A stretch of DNA of 22,611 nt from positions 1 to 22,611 of the forward strand of contig JAEXZY010000127.1 in NCBI GenBank assembly GCA_023404955.1, given 5' to 3'. Positions 14,684 to 21,812 of this stretch are shown one piece after another. The position numbers were made by a program, and so were the translations under genes. The stretch's first letter is position 1; every line of letters begins with the position of its first letter. The stretch is from Actinomycetes bacterium (GTDB lineage: Bacteria; Actinomycetota; Actinomycetes; Mycobacteriales; Mycobacteriaceae). The notes beneath the pieces are model-generated. The model saw nothing but the letters and a program-made list of their open reading frames with translations, searched no databases and was not told the DNA's origin.

Positions 14684-16002
14684 TCCTGACCGGGCGCACC
14701 GGGTTGATCGCCGCGGTGTGCGCGCTGCCCGTCGGGTTGTCACCAGCTCCGGCAACGACTTTCGTGGCCCTGCTGGCGGTGCTGGCCCTGGCCGTGCTCA
14801 TCGACGTCGTACTGGCCGGCAATCCACGCGCCCTCGAGTTCACCCGCAGCGGCACCCGGTCGGCCCGGTTGGGTCAGCCGGTCGAGACCACCCTGCGCGT
14901 CGTCAACCGCGGACGGTCGCGCTTTCGCGGTGTGGTGCGAGACGTCTGGACGCCCAGCGCGGCCGCCAGACCGCGCACCCATTCGATCGATCTCGCTGCG
15001 GGACAGCAAGTTTCGATCATGACGCAGCTGAATCCGGTCCGTCGCGGCGACCAGGTGGCCGGCCCGGTGACCGCCCGGTCGCTGGGTCCGCTGGGACTGG
15101 CGGGCCGGCAGGGTTCGCACGAGGTGGAGGGCGATGTCCGCATCCTGCCGCCGTTCCTGTCGCGCAAGCACCTGCCGTCGCGGCTGGCCAGGCTGCGCGA
15201 ACTCGACGGTGCGACCCCGGCGTTGATCCGCGGCCAGGGCAGCGAGTTCGATTCGCTGCGGGAGTACGTGGTGGGCGACGACATCCGCTCGATCGACTGG
15301 CGGGCGACAGCCCGGCGTGCCGATGTGGTGGTGCGGACGTGGCGGCCCGAGCGGGATCGCCGGGTGGTGATCGTGCTCGACACGGGGCGGACATCGGCGG
15401 GCCGGGTGGGTGTCGATCCCACGGCGGCCGAGCCGGTCGGCTGGCCGCGGCTGGACTGGTCGATGGATGCGGCGCTGCTGCTGGCGGCGCTCGCAGCGCG
15501 CGCCGGCGATCACGTCGATTTCCTGGCCCACGATCGGGTCACCCGTGCCGGTGTGTTCAACGCATCGCGCAGCGATCTACTGGCTCAGCTGGTCGAGGCC
15601 ATGGCGCCGCTGGAGCCTGCGCTGGTGGAATCCGACGCGCGCGCGATGGTGGCGGCGGTGCTGCGGCGGGTGCGGCGCCGGGCGCTGGTGGTGCTGCTCA
15701 CGGACCTGAATGCCACCGCGATCGACGAGGGGCTGATGGATGTGCTCGGGCTGTTGACGGCCAAGCATCAGGTGCTGCTGGCCGGGGTGTCCGATCCGCG
15801 GGTCGACGCTCTCGCTGCGGGCCGAGGCGATGCGGTCGCGGTGTACGACGCCGCGGCGGCCGAGCGGGCCAGAGGCGATCGGCGGGATGTCGCGTCGCGG
15901 CTGCGGGGCCGCGGCGTGGACGTCGTCGACGCCGCGCCGGAGGATCTCGCGCCGGCGCTGGCTGATCACTACCTGGCGATGAAAGCCACCGGCCGCCTGT
16001 AG
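14680..16002 (+). CDS. DUF58 membrane protein with von Willebrand A-like domain (Rv3693-like)
   Basis: The 440-residue protein has two membrane segments within residues 1-45. A beta-rich middle leads into the DUF58 signature EFDSLREY (189-196) and GDDIRSIDWRATARR. The following vWA-like region starts at VIVLDTGRT (D234). The usual metal-site motif DxSxS is written DTGRT, so metal binding may be weakened. DUF58 proteins are the classic partners of MoxR ATPases; the genes here overlap by 4 nt. The length equals that of M. tuberculosis Rv3693 as I recall it. A tiny hairpin (AGGGG/CCCCT, 16001-16014) covers the stop, and the inserted repeat element begins at 16016. Confidence 0.93.
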   Translation: MILTGRTGLIAAVCALPVGLSPAPATTFVALLAVLALAVLIDVVLAGNPRALEFTRSGTRSARLGQPVETTLRVVNRGRSRFRGVVRDVWTPSAAARPRTHSIDLAAGQQVSIMTQLNPVRRGDQVAGPVTARSLGPLGLAGRQGSHEVEGDVRILPPFLSRKHLPSRLARLRELDGATPALIRGQGSEFDSLREYVVGDDIRSIDWRATARRADVVVRTWRPERDRRVVIVLDTGRTSAGRVGVDPTAAEPVGWPRLDWSMDAALLLAALAARAGDHVDFLAHDRVTRAGVFNASRSDLLAQLVEAMAPLEPALVESDARAMVAAVLRRVRRRALVVLLTDLNATAIDEGLMDVLGLLTAKHQVLLAGVSDPRVDALAAGRGDAVAVYDAAAAERARGDRRDVASRLRGRGVDVVDAAPEDLAPALADHYLAMKATGRL

Positions 16003-16015
16003 GGGGTCACCCCTT

Positions 16016-16073
16016 TCCGGCGACCAGACACAAGCTCGAGCTTTGCGCGGCGTGTCCGCTCGAGTTCACGTCT
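16016..16073 (+). repeat. Left 58-bp inverted repeat, itself palindromic
   Basis: The outer 14 bases TCCGGCGACCAGAC (16016-16029) recur exactly, inverted, at 17084-17097. CTCGAGCTTT (16035-16044) also recurs exactly. The rest aligns with scattered changes and a one-base shift. Inside the repeat, 16026-16041 and 16058-16073 form a 16-bp dyad with 12 matching positions around a 16-nt loop, sharing AGAC and CTCGAGC. Confidence 0.85.
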
Positions 16074-16091
16074 ACTCGTCGGACAGAAATA

Positions 16092-16118
16092 ATCCCCAGA
16101 GCCCACTTCATCCCCAGA
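16092..16118. repeat. Direct repeat ATCCCCAGA upstream of the DUF559-type gene
   Basis: ATCCCCAGA occurs at 16092-16100 and again at 16110-16118, 18 bp apart, between the left inverted repeat and the gene start. Spacing near two helical turns would suit binding by a protein with tandem or dimeric heads. The role is unknown. Confidence 0.4.
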
Positions 16119-16169
16119 TCCATCGATTGGTGCGCCACACCCCCGTCGAGTCGGCCGCACGATCGCGAC

Positions 16170-17057
16170 ATGCAACCGGCGCTCGAGAACCTGTTCACCC
16201 GCCACGGCGACTTCATCGACACCGCAACACTTCTCACCGTCATCACCCGCGGCCGGCTCGATCAGCTGGTGAAGCGGGGTGAGCTGGTCCGTGTTCGGCA
16301 CGGCATGTACGGCAGCGCGATCCCCGGCCGCGCGGGCCGGCTCGCCGTACTGGACCGCCACCTGGGTCAGCCCGCTGTCGCGTGCCTGGGGACCGCGGCC
16401 GCGCTCTACTGCTTCGACACCGAGGGCACGACGACGCTGCATGTGCTCGATCCCGGCATTCGCCTGCGGCCGACCGTCGGTCTGATGGTGCACCAGCGTC
16501 TGGGCGCACCGCTGAAGCGTGTCGAAGGACGGCTCGCGACCGCTCCGGCGTGGACTGCGGTGGAGACCGCTCGCATGCTGCCGCGGCCTCGCGCACTGGC
16601 TACGCTCGATGCGGCCCTGCACTCGGGATGGTGCACGCCCGCCGCCATCGAGCAAGCGATCACCGAGCAGAAGGGGCGCCGCGGCATCGTCGCGGTGCGC
16701 GCGCTGGCACCCGTTGCCGACGGACGTGCCGAGTCGCCGATGGAGAGCGAGGCCCGCCTGGTGATGCTCGACGGCGGTCTTCCGTGGCCGAAGCTGCAGT
16801 ACGAGATCGAGGAATGGCGCGTCGATTTCGCCTGGCCCGACGCCGGTGTGGTCGCGGAGTACGAGAGCGTCGAGTGGCACGCCGGACGGCTCGAGATGCT
16901 CCGCGACCGGGCGCGCTTCGCCGCGATCCAGCATCTCGGGTGGACCGTCATTCCGATCGTGGCCGCCGACGTGCGGATGTATCCCGAGAGGCTGGTCGAC
17001 CGGATCGCCACCCATCTGGACCGCAACACCCCCGCGAAAAGACGCAAACTCGCGTGA
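16170..17057 (+). CDS. AbiEi-like winged helix fused to DUF559 (Vsr-like PD-(D/E)XK) nuclease domain
   Basis: The 295-residue protein has an N-terminal AbiEi-antitoxin-like winged helix (about 5-50; LVKRGELVRVRHGMYG). A middle region follows, then a C-terminal DUF559 domain of the very-short-patch-repair endonuclease fold (about 185-285). Likely active-site acids are E192 or E194 (PMESEARL), D219 (RVDFAWP) and E230/E232 (VAEYES); the more usual EYDG is changed to EYES. LGWTVIPI closes the fold. Similar multi-copy proteins are common in mycobacteria without a known role. No AbiEii toxin partner is adjacent, so toxin-antitoxin function is not supported. The ATG has no Shine-Dalgarno sequence. 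The last five codons and the stop lie inside the right inverted repeat. Confidence 0.85.
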   Translation: MQPALENLFTRHGDFIDTATLLTVITRGRLDQLVKRGELVRVRHGMYGSAIPGRAGRLAVLDRHLGQPAVACLGTAAALYCFDTEGTTTLHVLDPGIRLRPTVGLMVHQRLGAPLKRVEGRLATAPAWTAVETARMLPRPRALATLDAALHSGWCTPAAIEQAITEQKGRRGIVAVRALAPVADGRAESPMESEARLVMLDGGLPWPKLQYEIEEWRVDFAWPDAGVVAEYESVEWHAGRLEMLRDRARFAAIQHLGWTVIPIVAADVRMYPERLVDRIATHLDRNTPAKRRKLA

Positions 17058-17097
17058 AACACGCCCAAAAAGCTCGAGTTCGCGTCTGGTCGCCGGA
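17040..17097 (-). repeat. Right 58-bp inverted repeat, itself palindromic and partly coding
   Basis: This is the inverted partner of 16016-16073. Its own dyad is AGACGCAAACTCG (17040-17052) against CGAGTTCGCGTCT (17075-17087), 12 of 13 positions matching around a 22-nt loop. The left arm encodes the end of the DUF559-type protein (RRKLA) and the TGA stop is at 17055-17057. The repeat ends 5 bp before the SpoIIM stop codon at 17103. Confidence 0.85.
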
Positions 17098-17102
17098 GAA
17101 AC

Positions 17103-18095
17103 TCAGCCCGTCGGCACGTAGTCCGGGGCGTCGTCGATGTCCCCGGTCTCGCCGCGGCGCACCGCGCGACGGCCGAAGTACCCCACGTAGCCGAGGAAGC
17201 AGGCCTCCGCGGCCACGCCGATCGCGATCCGCACGACAGTCGGCAACCCAGACGGGGTGACGAAGGCCTCGATCAGCCCCGCGATCGCCAGCACCGCGAC
17301 CAACCCCAGAGCCACCGAGATCATCGCGCGGCCCTGCTCGGCGAGCACCTGCCCGCGCGGCCGGTCCCCCGGTGACACCACCGACCAGCCCAGCCGCATG
17401 CCCGCCGCCGCAGCCAGGAACACCGCCGTCAACTCGATCAGTCCGTGCGGGGTGATCAGCCCGAGGAAGATGTCGCCGCGGCCGGCACCGAACATCACGC
17501 CCGCGAGCACCCCGAAGTTCAACGCGTTCTGGAACAGGATGTACGGGATCGGGATGCCGAGCAGGATCGCCGCCACCACGCACTGCGCGGCGATCCACGC
17601 GTTGTTCGTCCAGACGCTGAAGGCAAAGGACGCTGCCGGATGCTCGTTGTAGTAGGCCGCGAACTCGGTGTTGACGAGCTGTTCGATCTCACTCGGCGTG
17701 CCGATGGTCGCCTGCACCTCGGGGGTGCCCGCCACCCACACCGCCAACGCGACCGAGACCACGAAGAACGCGATCGCCGTGCCCGCCCACCACCGCCAGG
17801 TGCGGTACGCGACGACGGGGAACGACACCGTCCAGAACCGGACGAACTCGCGCCACAGCGGGGCGTGCGCGGAGGTGACCACCGAGCGGGCCCGCGCCAC
17901 CAGGCTGGAGAGCTTGCCGATGAGCACCGCGTCCGCCGATGACGACCGCGCCATCGACAGATGCGTCGACACCCGCTGATACAGGTCCACCAGTTCGTCG
18001 GCTTCGGCACCGGTGAGCCGGCGGCGTCGCTTGATCAGATGATCGAGGCGATCCCACGCCGGCCGGTGCGCCAGCACGAACGCGTCGACATCCAC
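17103..18095 (-). CDS. SpoIIM/DUF95-family membrane protein (Rv3694c-like)
   Basis: The 330-residue polytopic protein starts with a cytoplasmic helical region (1-95, with DRLDHLIKRRRRLTGAEADELVDLYQ). At least five membrane segments follow from about 103 onward. The stretch ITPHGLIELTAVFLAAAAGMRLG is the hallmark of the SpoIIM/DUF95 family; mycobacteria do not sporulate, and in actinobacteria such genes accompany MoxR, DUF58 and RDD genes. The ATG at 18095 lies 26 bp from the divergent RDD start, so both promoters must overlap the opposing gene. It is convergent with the moxR2 operon and separated from it by the inverted-repeat module. Confidence 0.92.
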   Translation of the reverse strand: MDVDAFVLAHRPAWDRLDHLIKRRRRLTGAEADELVDLYQRVSTHLSMARSSSADAVLIGKLSSLVARARSVVTSAHAPLWREFVRFWTVSFPVVAYRTWRWWAGTAIAFFVVSVALAVWVAGTPEVQATIGTPSEIEQLVNTEFAAYYNEHPAASFAFSVWTNNAWIAAQCVVAAILLGIPIPYILFQNALNFGVLAGVMFGAGRGDIFLGLITPHGLIELTAVFLAAAAGMRLGWSVVSPGDRPRGQVLAEQGRAMISVALGLVAVLAIAGLIEAFVTPSGLPTVVRIAIGVAAEACFLGYVGYFGRRAVRRGETGDIDDAPDYVPTG

Positions 18096-18121
18096 GCGAT
18101 CGACTTTAGTAGCGTGGCGTC

Positions 18122-18892
18122 ATGGTCAGTCCGCAGCAACCGGTGGTGACCGGTGACGCGGTCGTTCTCGACATCCAGATCGCCCAGTTGCCGGTCCGCG
18201 TCGTGTCGACGGTGATCGACGTGGTCGTCGTGGTGATCGCCTACGTGCTGGGAGTGGTGTTGTGGGCACTGACGCTCTCGCAGTGGAATTCCGCGTTCTC
18301 CGACGGCGTGCTCATCGTGTTCACGGTGCTGGCCCTGGTCGGCTATCCGCTGATCTTCGAGACCGCCACCCGGGGTAAGTCGCTGGGCAAGATGGCGATG
18401 GGGCTGCGCGTGGTGTCCGACGACGGTAGTCCAGAGCGCTTCCGCCAAGCCCTCTTTCGTGCGTTGTCGGGCGTACTGGAGATCTGGATGCTGACCGGTG
18501 GCCCGGCCGTGATCTGCAGTCTGGTGTCTCCGCAGGGCAAACGCATCGGCGACATCTTCGCCGGCACGGTGGTCATCACCGAACGTGGACCCCGGATGGC
18601 GCCGCCTCCGATGATGCCGCCACAGCTCGCCCCGTGGGCCTCAGCGCTCGAACTGTCGGCGCTGCGGCCCGAAAGTGCCGAGTTGGCACGGCAATTCCTG
18701 TCCCGCGCCCACCAGCTCGATCCCCGCGTGCGCGACGAGATGGCCGGCCGCATCACCGGGGAGGTGGTCGCCCAGATCTCGCCGCCGCCTCCGCCGGGCA
18801 GCCCGGCCGGGCAGGTGCTCGCCGCGGTCCTCGCCGAGCGGCACCGCCGGGCCCTGTCGCGCCTGCAGCCACCGGCCCCTCACCCCTACTGA
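18122..18892 (+). CDS. RDD-family membrane protein (Rv3695-like)
   Basis: The 256-residue protein has an RDD domain at about 18-155. Two membrane segments (about 26-52 and 62-80) are followed by GKSLGKMAMGLRVV and QGKRIGDIFAGTVVI. A C-terminal tail of about 90 residues begins with a Met/Pro-rich linker, may be helical in the middle, and carries a PPPPPG stretch. RDD proteins are membrane proteins of unclear function often found with SpoIIM and MoxR genes. TAGCGT (18110-18115) lies six bases before the ATG, consistent with a leaderless mRNA. The stop overlaps the stop of the convergent DUF1772 gene by 7 nt. Confidence 0.91.
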   Translation: MVSPQQPVVTGDAVVLDIQIAQLPVRVVSTVIDVVVVVIAYVLGVVLWALTLSQWNSAFSDGVLIVFTVLALVGYPLIFETATRGKSLGKMAMGLRVVSDDGSPERFRQALFRALSGVLEIWMLTGGPAVICSLVSPQGKRIGDIFAGTVVITERGPRMAPPPMMPPQLAPWASALELSALRPESAELARQFLSRAHQLDPRVRDEMAGRITGEVVAQISPPPPPGSPAGQVLAAVLAERHRRALSRLQPPAPHPY

Positions 18893-19356
18893 CGCACCAC
18901 GCCGATCATCGTCAGCGCCGCGGCCACCAGGCTCGTGACCGTCCGCACGTGGTTCCATCCGGTCCAGCTCGCCAGATAGGTCTGCCACACATCAGGTGTG
19001 GCAGCGGCTGCGTCGAGCCCGTCGTTCAACGGCACGTTGGCCACCACCGTGACCACCGCCCCCGCCACCCCGAACACGGCACCGGCCACGAGCCAGCCAC
19101 GGCCGGGAGGCGACGCCATCACCGCCAGCACGCCCATGGCGATGGCCAGCAGCGCGGCCCCGAAGTACGCGAGCAGGAATGTCCCGCTGGTTTGCGCCGC
19201 CGCGTTGATCCCCCGCATCGCCGCGATGGCGTCCTGCGGACCGGCGCGGTCGAGGCCGGCCATCACGAACGCCGAGAACACGAACATCATGCCGCCCGCG
19301 GCGGCGCTGGCGACAGCGGAGGCGGACGAGACGACGGTCAGGGCACTGGGGGTCAT
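18886..19356 (-). CDS. DUF1772 (anthrone-oxygenase-like) membrane protein
   Basis: The 156-residue protein has four hydrophobic segments (about 12-34, 55-80, 88-106 and 137-153). The family signature NVPLND (N107, P109, N111) follows the third segment, and MRGIN at 47-51 also fits the family. Some DUF1772 members are linked to anthrone oxidation in fungi; the function in mycobacteria is unknown. The ATG at 19356 is chosen because it gives the usual family length. The frame is open much further upstream, but only antisense to the AraC gene. It is divergent from that regulator across 81 bp, the usual layout of a regulator and its target. Confidence 0.85.
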   Translation of the reverse strand: MTPSALTVVSSASAVASAAAGGMMFVFSAFVMAGLDRAGPQDAIAAMRGINAAAQTSGTFLLAYFGAALLAIAMGVLAVMASPPGRGWLVAGAVFGVAGAVVTVVANVPLNDGLDAAAATPDVWQTYLASWTGWNHVRTVTSLVAAALTMIGVVRQ

Positions 19357-19437
19357 GACGTCAGTACACCCGCACCCGCAAAGACGATCCATAGCTGAAA
19401 ACCGCACAAACATCATCGAGCGTCTAGGCTCCACAGT

Positions 19438-20358
19438 ATGGATGCTCTGGCCGGCCTGCTGGACGGCATCCGCGCGCGGGGCGCCTTCGTCCTGCGGATG
19501 CGGCTGGACCCGCCGTGGTCCATGCGCGTGTGCGACGAGGCACCGCTGACGGTCATCTGTCAGACGCACGGCCGCGCGGTGATCGTCCCGGACGACGGGC
19601 AACCGATCGAGCTGACGGCGGGCCAGCTGGCGCTGACGCGCGGCACCGCGCCCTACGTTTTCGCCGACGATCCGCGCACCCCACCGATGATCGTCATCCA
19701 TCCCGGTCAGCGCTGCACGACGGTGTCCGGCGACGACCTGCGCTTCGAAATGTCCCTCGGCGTGCGCACGTGGGGCAACAGCAGCGTCGGCGCGTGCCGG
19801 TCGGTCATCGGCGCCTACGAGGGGTACAGCATGGTCGGCGCTCGGCTGCTCGGCGCGCTGCCGCCGGTGGCCGTGATGCCGGCCGACGCGGCGCTGGTCA
19901 CGTTGCTCTCGGACGAGGCAGGCCGCGACGGACCGGGCCAGGAGACGTACCTGGACCGGCTGCTGGATCTGCTGGTGATCACCGCCGTCCGCACCTGGTT
20001 CGACGACGTCGACACCGCGCCGCCGTGGTGGCGGGCCGAGCACGATGTCGTCATCGGTCCCGCCTTGAAGTTGATGTACCGCAACCCTTCTCATCCATGG
20101 ACGGTGACAGGCCTGGCCACGACGGCCGGGTGTTCACGGGCGGCGTTCGCCCGCCGGTTCACCGAGCTGGTCGGCGAGCCACCGATGGCGTTCCTGACCG
20201 GATGGCGACTCGCACTGGCGGCCGATCTGCTGCGCTCCGGCGCCACGGTCGCCGCGGTGGCACATCAGGTGGGTTACGGCAGCCCGTTCGCGCTGAGCAC
20301 CGCGTTCAAGCGGGTGCACGGCGTCAGCCCGCAGCAGCACCGCGCGGGCGCAGGCTGA
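19438..20358 (+). CDS. AraC-family regulator with cupin-type sensor domain
   Basis: The 306-residue protein has an N-terminal cupin-like sensor region (about 5-190, AraC cupin_6 type). A C-terminal AraC/XylS DNA-binding domain (about 205-303) has two helix-turn-helix units, VTGLATTAGCSRAAFARRF and VAAVAHQVGYGSPFALS, ending FKRVHGVSP. The inducer is unknown. TAGGCT at 19425-19430 sits 7 nt before the ATG with no ribosome site, a classic leaderless arrangement. The likely target is the divergent DUF1772 gene. The 3' end is one base from the stop of the convergent carotenoid oxygenase gene. Confidence 0.92.
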   Translation: MDALAGLLDGIRARGAFVLRMRLDPPWSMRVCDEAPLTVICQTHGRAVIVPDDGQPIELTAGQLALTRGTAPYVFADDPRTPPMIVIHPGQRCTTVSGDDLRFEMSLGVRTWGNSSVGACRSVIGAYEGYSMVGARLLGALPPVAVMPADAALVTLLSDEAGRDGPGQETYLDRLLDLLVITAVRTWFDDVDTAPPWWRAEHDVVIGPALKLMYRNPSHPWTVTGLATTAGCSRAAFARRFTELVGEPPMAFLTGWRLALAADLLRSGATVAAVAHQVGYGSPFALSTAFKRVHGVSPQQHRAGAG

Positions 20359-20359
20359 C

Positions 20360-21697
20360 TCAGCCCGGGATCCAGTTGCCGTGGAACCCATAGGGAACAC
20401 GCTGCGGGAGAGCCACTTTGGCGACGGGCGAGCCGGTGAAGTCGGCAGCGTCGATGATCACGAGGTCGCTGCCGTCGCGCGCGGCGTCGTAGACGTACGC
20501 CAGATACCAGCCGCTGCTCTCATCGGCGGGACCGTCGGCGGGCACGAACACGGCCTCTCCGGGACCGCCCGGTGCGGCGTCGGTGCCGAAGCGATGCTCC
20601 TGCGTGGCGCCGGAGATGAGGTCGTGACGGATCAGGCTCGCCCCGGCGACCGACACCGAATAGCGCGCCGGCAGCGTGACCAGGCGGTCGTCGATCCGGG
20701 GGAACTCCACGGCCCGGTCATCGAGCTGCGCCTCGGTGACGGTACCGCGGCGCAGGTCGATCGTCCACGTCCACACGACGGCCTCGGGTCCGAAATCGCT
20801 GTCTTCACGCCATAATTCGGGGTAGCGGACGGCTTGAAGAGTCAACCCGTCGTCGGTGTCGTGGGCGTTGACCACATGGAACACGTAGCAGGGGTCGATG
20901 TCGAACCACCGCACCTCGCCGAAGGGGTCGGCGCGGCGCAGCACCCCGAGCCGGGCACCGTAATCGTCGTCCCACCGGAACGGCATGCTGCCGCGCATCG
21001 CCGCGTCGAGGTTGAAGACCACCGGAAGATCCATGAAGACAACATGTTCGGCGGTCAACGCGAAGTCGTGCATCATCGTCATCGCGGGCACGTCGACGGG
21101 GCGGTTGATCACCAGATCGCCGGATGCGTCGGCGCGGTGGTAGGTGACGTTGGGGCCGAGAAGATTTCCGTAGCCGAAGAAGTGCAGTTCCCCGGTGGTC
21201 GGGCAGATCTTGGGGTGCGCGGTCATCGCGTCGGCGAGCTTGCCGCCGAAGTCGTAGGCCCCGATGGTGTCCAGGTCATTGCTGATCTCGTACGGCAGTG
21301 AGGATTCTACGAGCGCCAGGGTTCGGCCGGCGTGGTTGACGATGTGGGTGTTGGCGACGCTCGAGCGCAGGTTGCGGGTGCCGTCGGGGTTGTAGACGCC
21401 GAACGGTTCCTCGAAGCTGTCGGTGCGCACCCACCGGTTGCGATACCAGGCTGCCCGGCCGCCTTCGATGCGCACGCCGTGCACCATGCCGTCGCCGGTG
21501 AACCAGTGGCCGCCGTCGGCGCGGGGGTTGGGGCCGTTGCGCAGGTACCACCCCGACAGCTCGGTGGGAATTGCGCCCTTGACGGGCAGGTCGAAGGCGG
21601 TGAGTTCGTCGGGCACGGGTGCGTAGTTGCCGGTGCGGAACACATCGGCGGATCGAGAGTCGGGCGCATCGTCGCGGTCGATGTGGGTGTCGGTCAT
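20360..21697 (-). CDS. Carotenoid cleavage oxygenase (RPE65/CCO family)
   Basis: This non-haem iron dioxygenase should cleave a carbon-carbon double bond of a carotenoid, apocarotenoid or stilbene-like substrate. The 445-residue protein has the opening signature YLRNGPNP and GDGMVHG. All four iron-binding histidines are present: H161 (TAHPK), H210 (MHDFAL), H274 (FHVVNAHD) and H439 (YGFHGNW). M. tuberculosis has relatives (Rv0654, Rv0913c). The ATG at 21697 is chosen over the adjacent GTG at 21700: CAGGCT lies six bases upstream, resembling the TAGGCT boxes of nearby leaderless genes, with GGGG as an alternative weak ribosome site. No carotenoid synthesis gene lies in this window. Confidence 0.95.
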   Translation of the reverse strand: MTDTHIDRDDAPDSRSADVFRTGNYAPVPDELTAFDLPVKGAIPTELSGWYLRNGPNPRADGGHWFTGDGMVHGVRIEGGRAAWYRNRWVRTDSFEEPFGVYNPDGTRNLRSSVANTHIVNHAGRTLALVESSLPYEISNDLDTIGAYDFGGKLADAMTAHPKICPTTGELHFFGYGNLLGPNVTYHRADASGDLVINRPVDVPAMTMMHDFALTAEHVVFMDLPVVFNLDAAMRGSMPFRWDDDYGARLGVLRRADPFGEVRWFDIDPCYVFHVVNAHDTDDGLTLQAVRYPELWREDSDFGPEAVVWTWTIDLRRGTVTEAQLDDRAVEFPRIDDRLVTLPARYSVSVAGASLIRHDLISGATQEHRFGTDAAPGGPGEAVFVPADGPADESSGWYLAYVYDAARDGSDLVIIDAADFTGSPVAKVALPQRVPYGFHGNWIPG

Positions 21698-21732
21698 CAC
21701 CCCAGCCTGACACCTCAGCCCGAAAGTGAACG

Positions 21733-21761
21733 TTGCATCTCGATACTTCTCGATATATCGT
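21733..21761 (+). promoter_or_regulatory. PadR gene promoter overlapped by a probable operator
   Basis: TTGCAT (21733-21738) and TATCGT (21756-21761) are spaced 17 bp apart and fit a SigA promoter starting near 21768. The palindrome CGATATATCG (21751-21760) covers the -10. The direct repeat TCTCGATA occurs at 21738-21745 and 21748-21755 in the spacer. PadR proteins often repress their own genes through AT-rich palindromes, so this is a likely autoregulatory operator; the assignment is inferred. Confidence 0.55.
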
Positions 21762-21812
21762 CAATGCATCGGAACGCACTCCCGCGTTCCCCACGACGTA
21801 AGGACACATCAC

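Larger units (their letters stand above)
16016..17097. mobile_element. Candidate inverted-repeat-bounded module carrying a DUF559-type gene
   Basis: A 1,082-bp unit is bounded by 58-bp inverted repeats and carries one gene. It fills nearly the whole gap between the DUF58 stop (16002) and the SpoIIM stop (17103). In M. tuberculosis the corresponding genes (Rv3693, Rv3694c) are, as I recall, neighbours with no such insert, which implies acquisition. No target-site duplication is visible and there is no recognisable transposase. Mobility is therefore an inference from boundaries and synteny; the unit could depend on a helper, or the repeats could be regulatory or terminator structures. Confidence 0.5.

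Noticed and set aside
16170..17057. AbiE type IV toxin-antitoxin system
   Set aside because: Only the AbiEi-like winged helix is present, fused to a DUF559 domain. There is no AbiEii nucleotidyltransferase gene on either side.
16000..17105. Target-site duplication around the inverted-repeat module
   Set aside because: The bases immediately outside the two repeats do not form a convincing direct repeat, so no duplication is claimed.
19357..20094. Upstream extension of the DUF1772 frame to 402 codons
   Set aside because: The extra part is antisense to the AraC gene and lacks motifs. The ATG at 19356 gives the normal family length.
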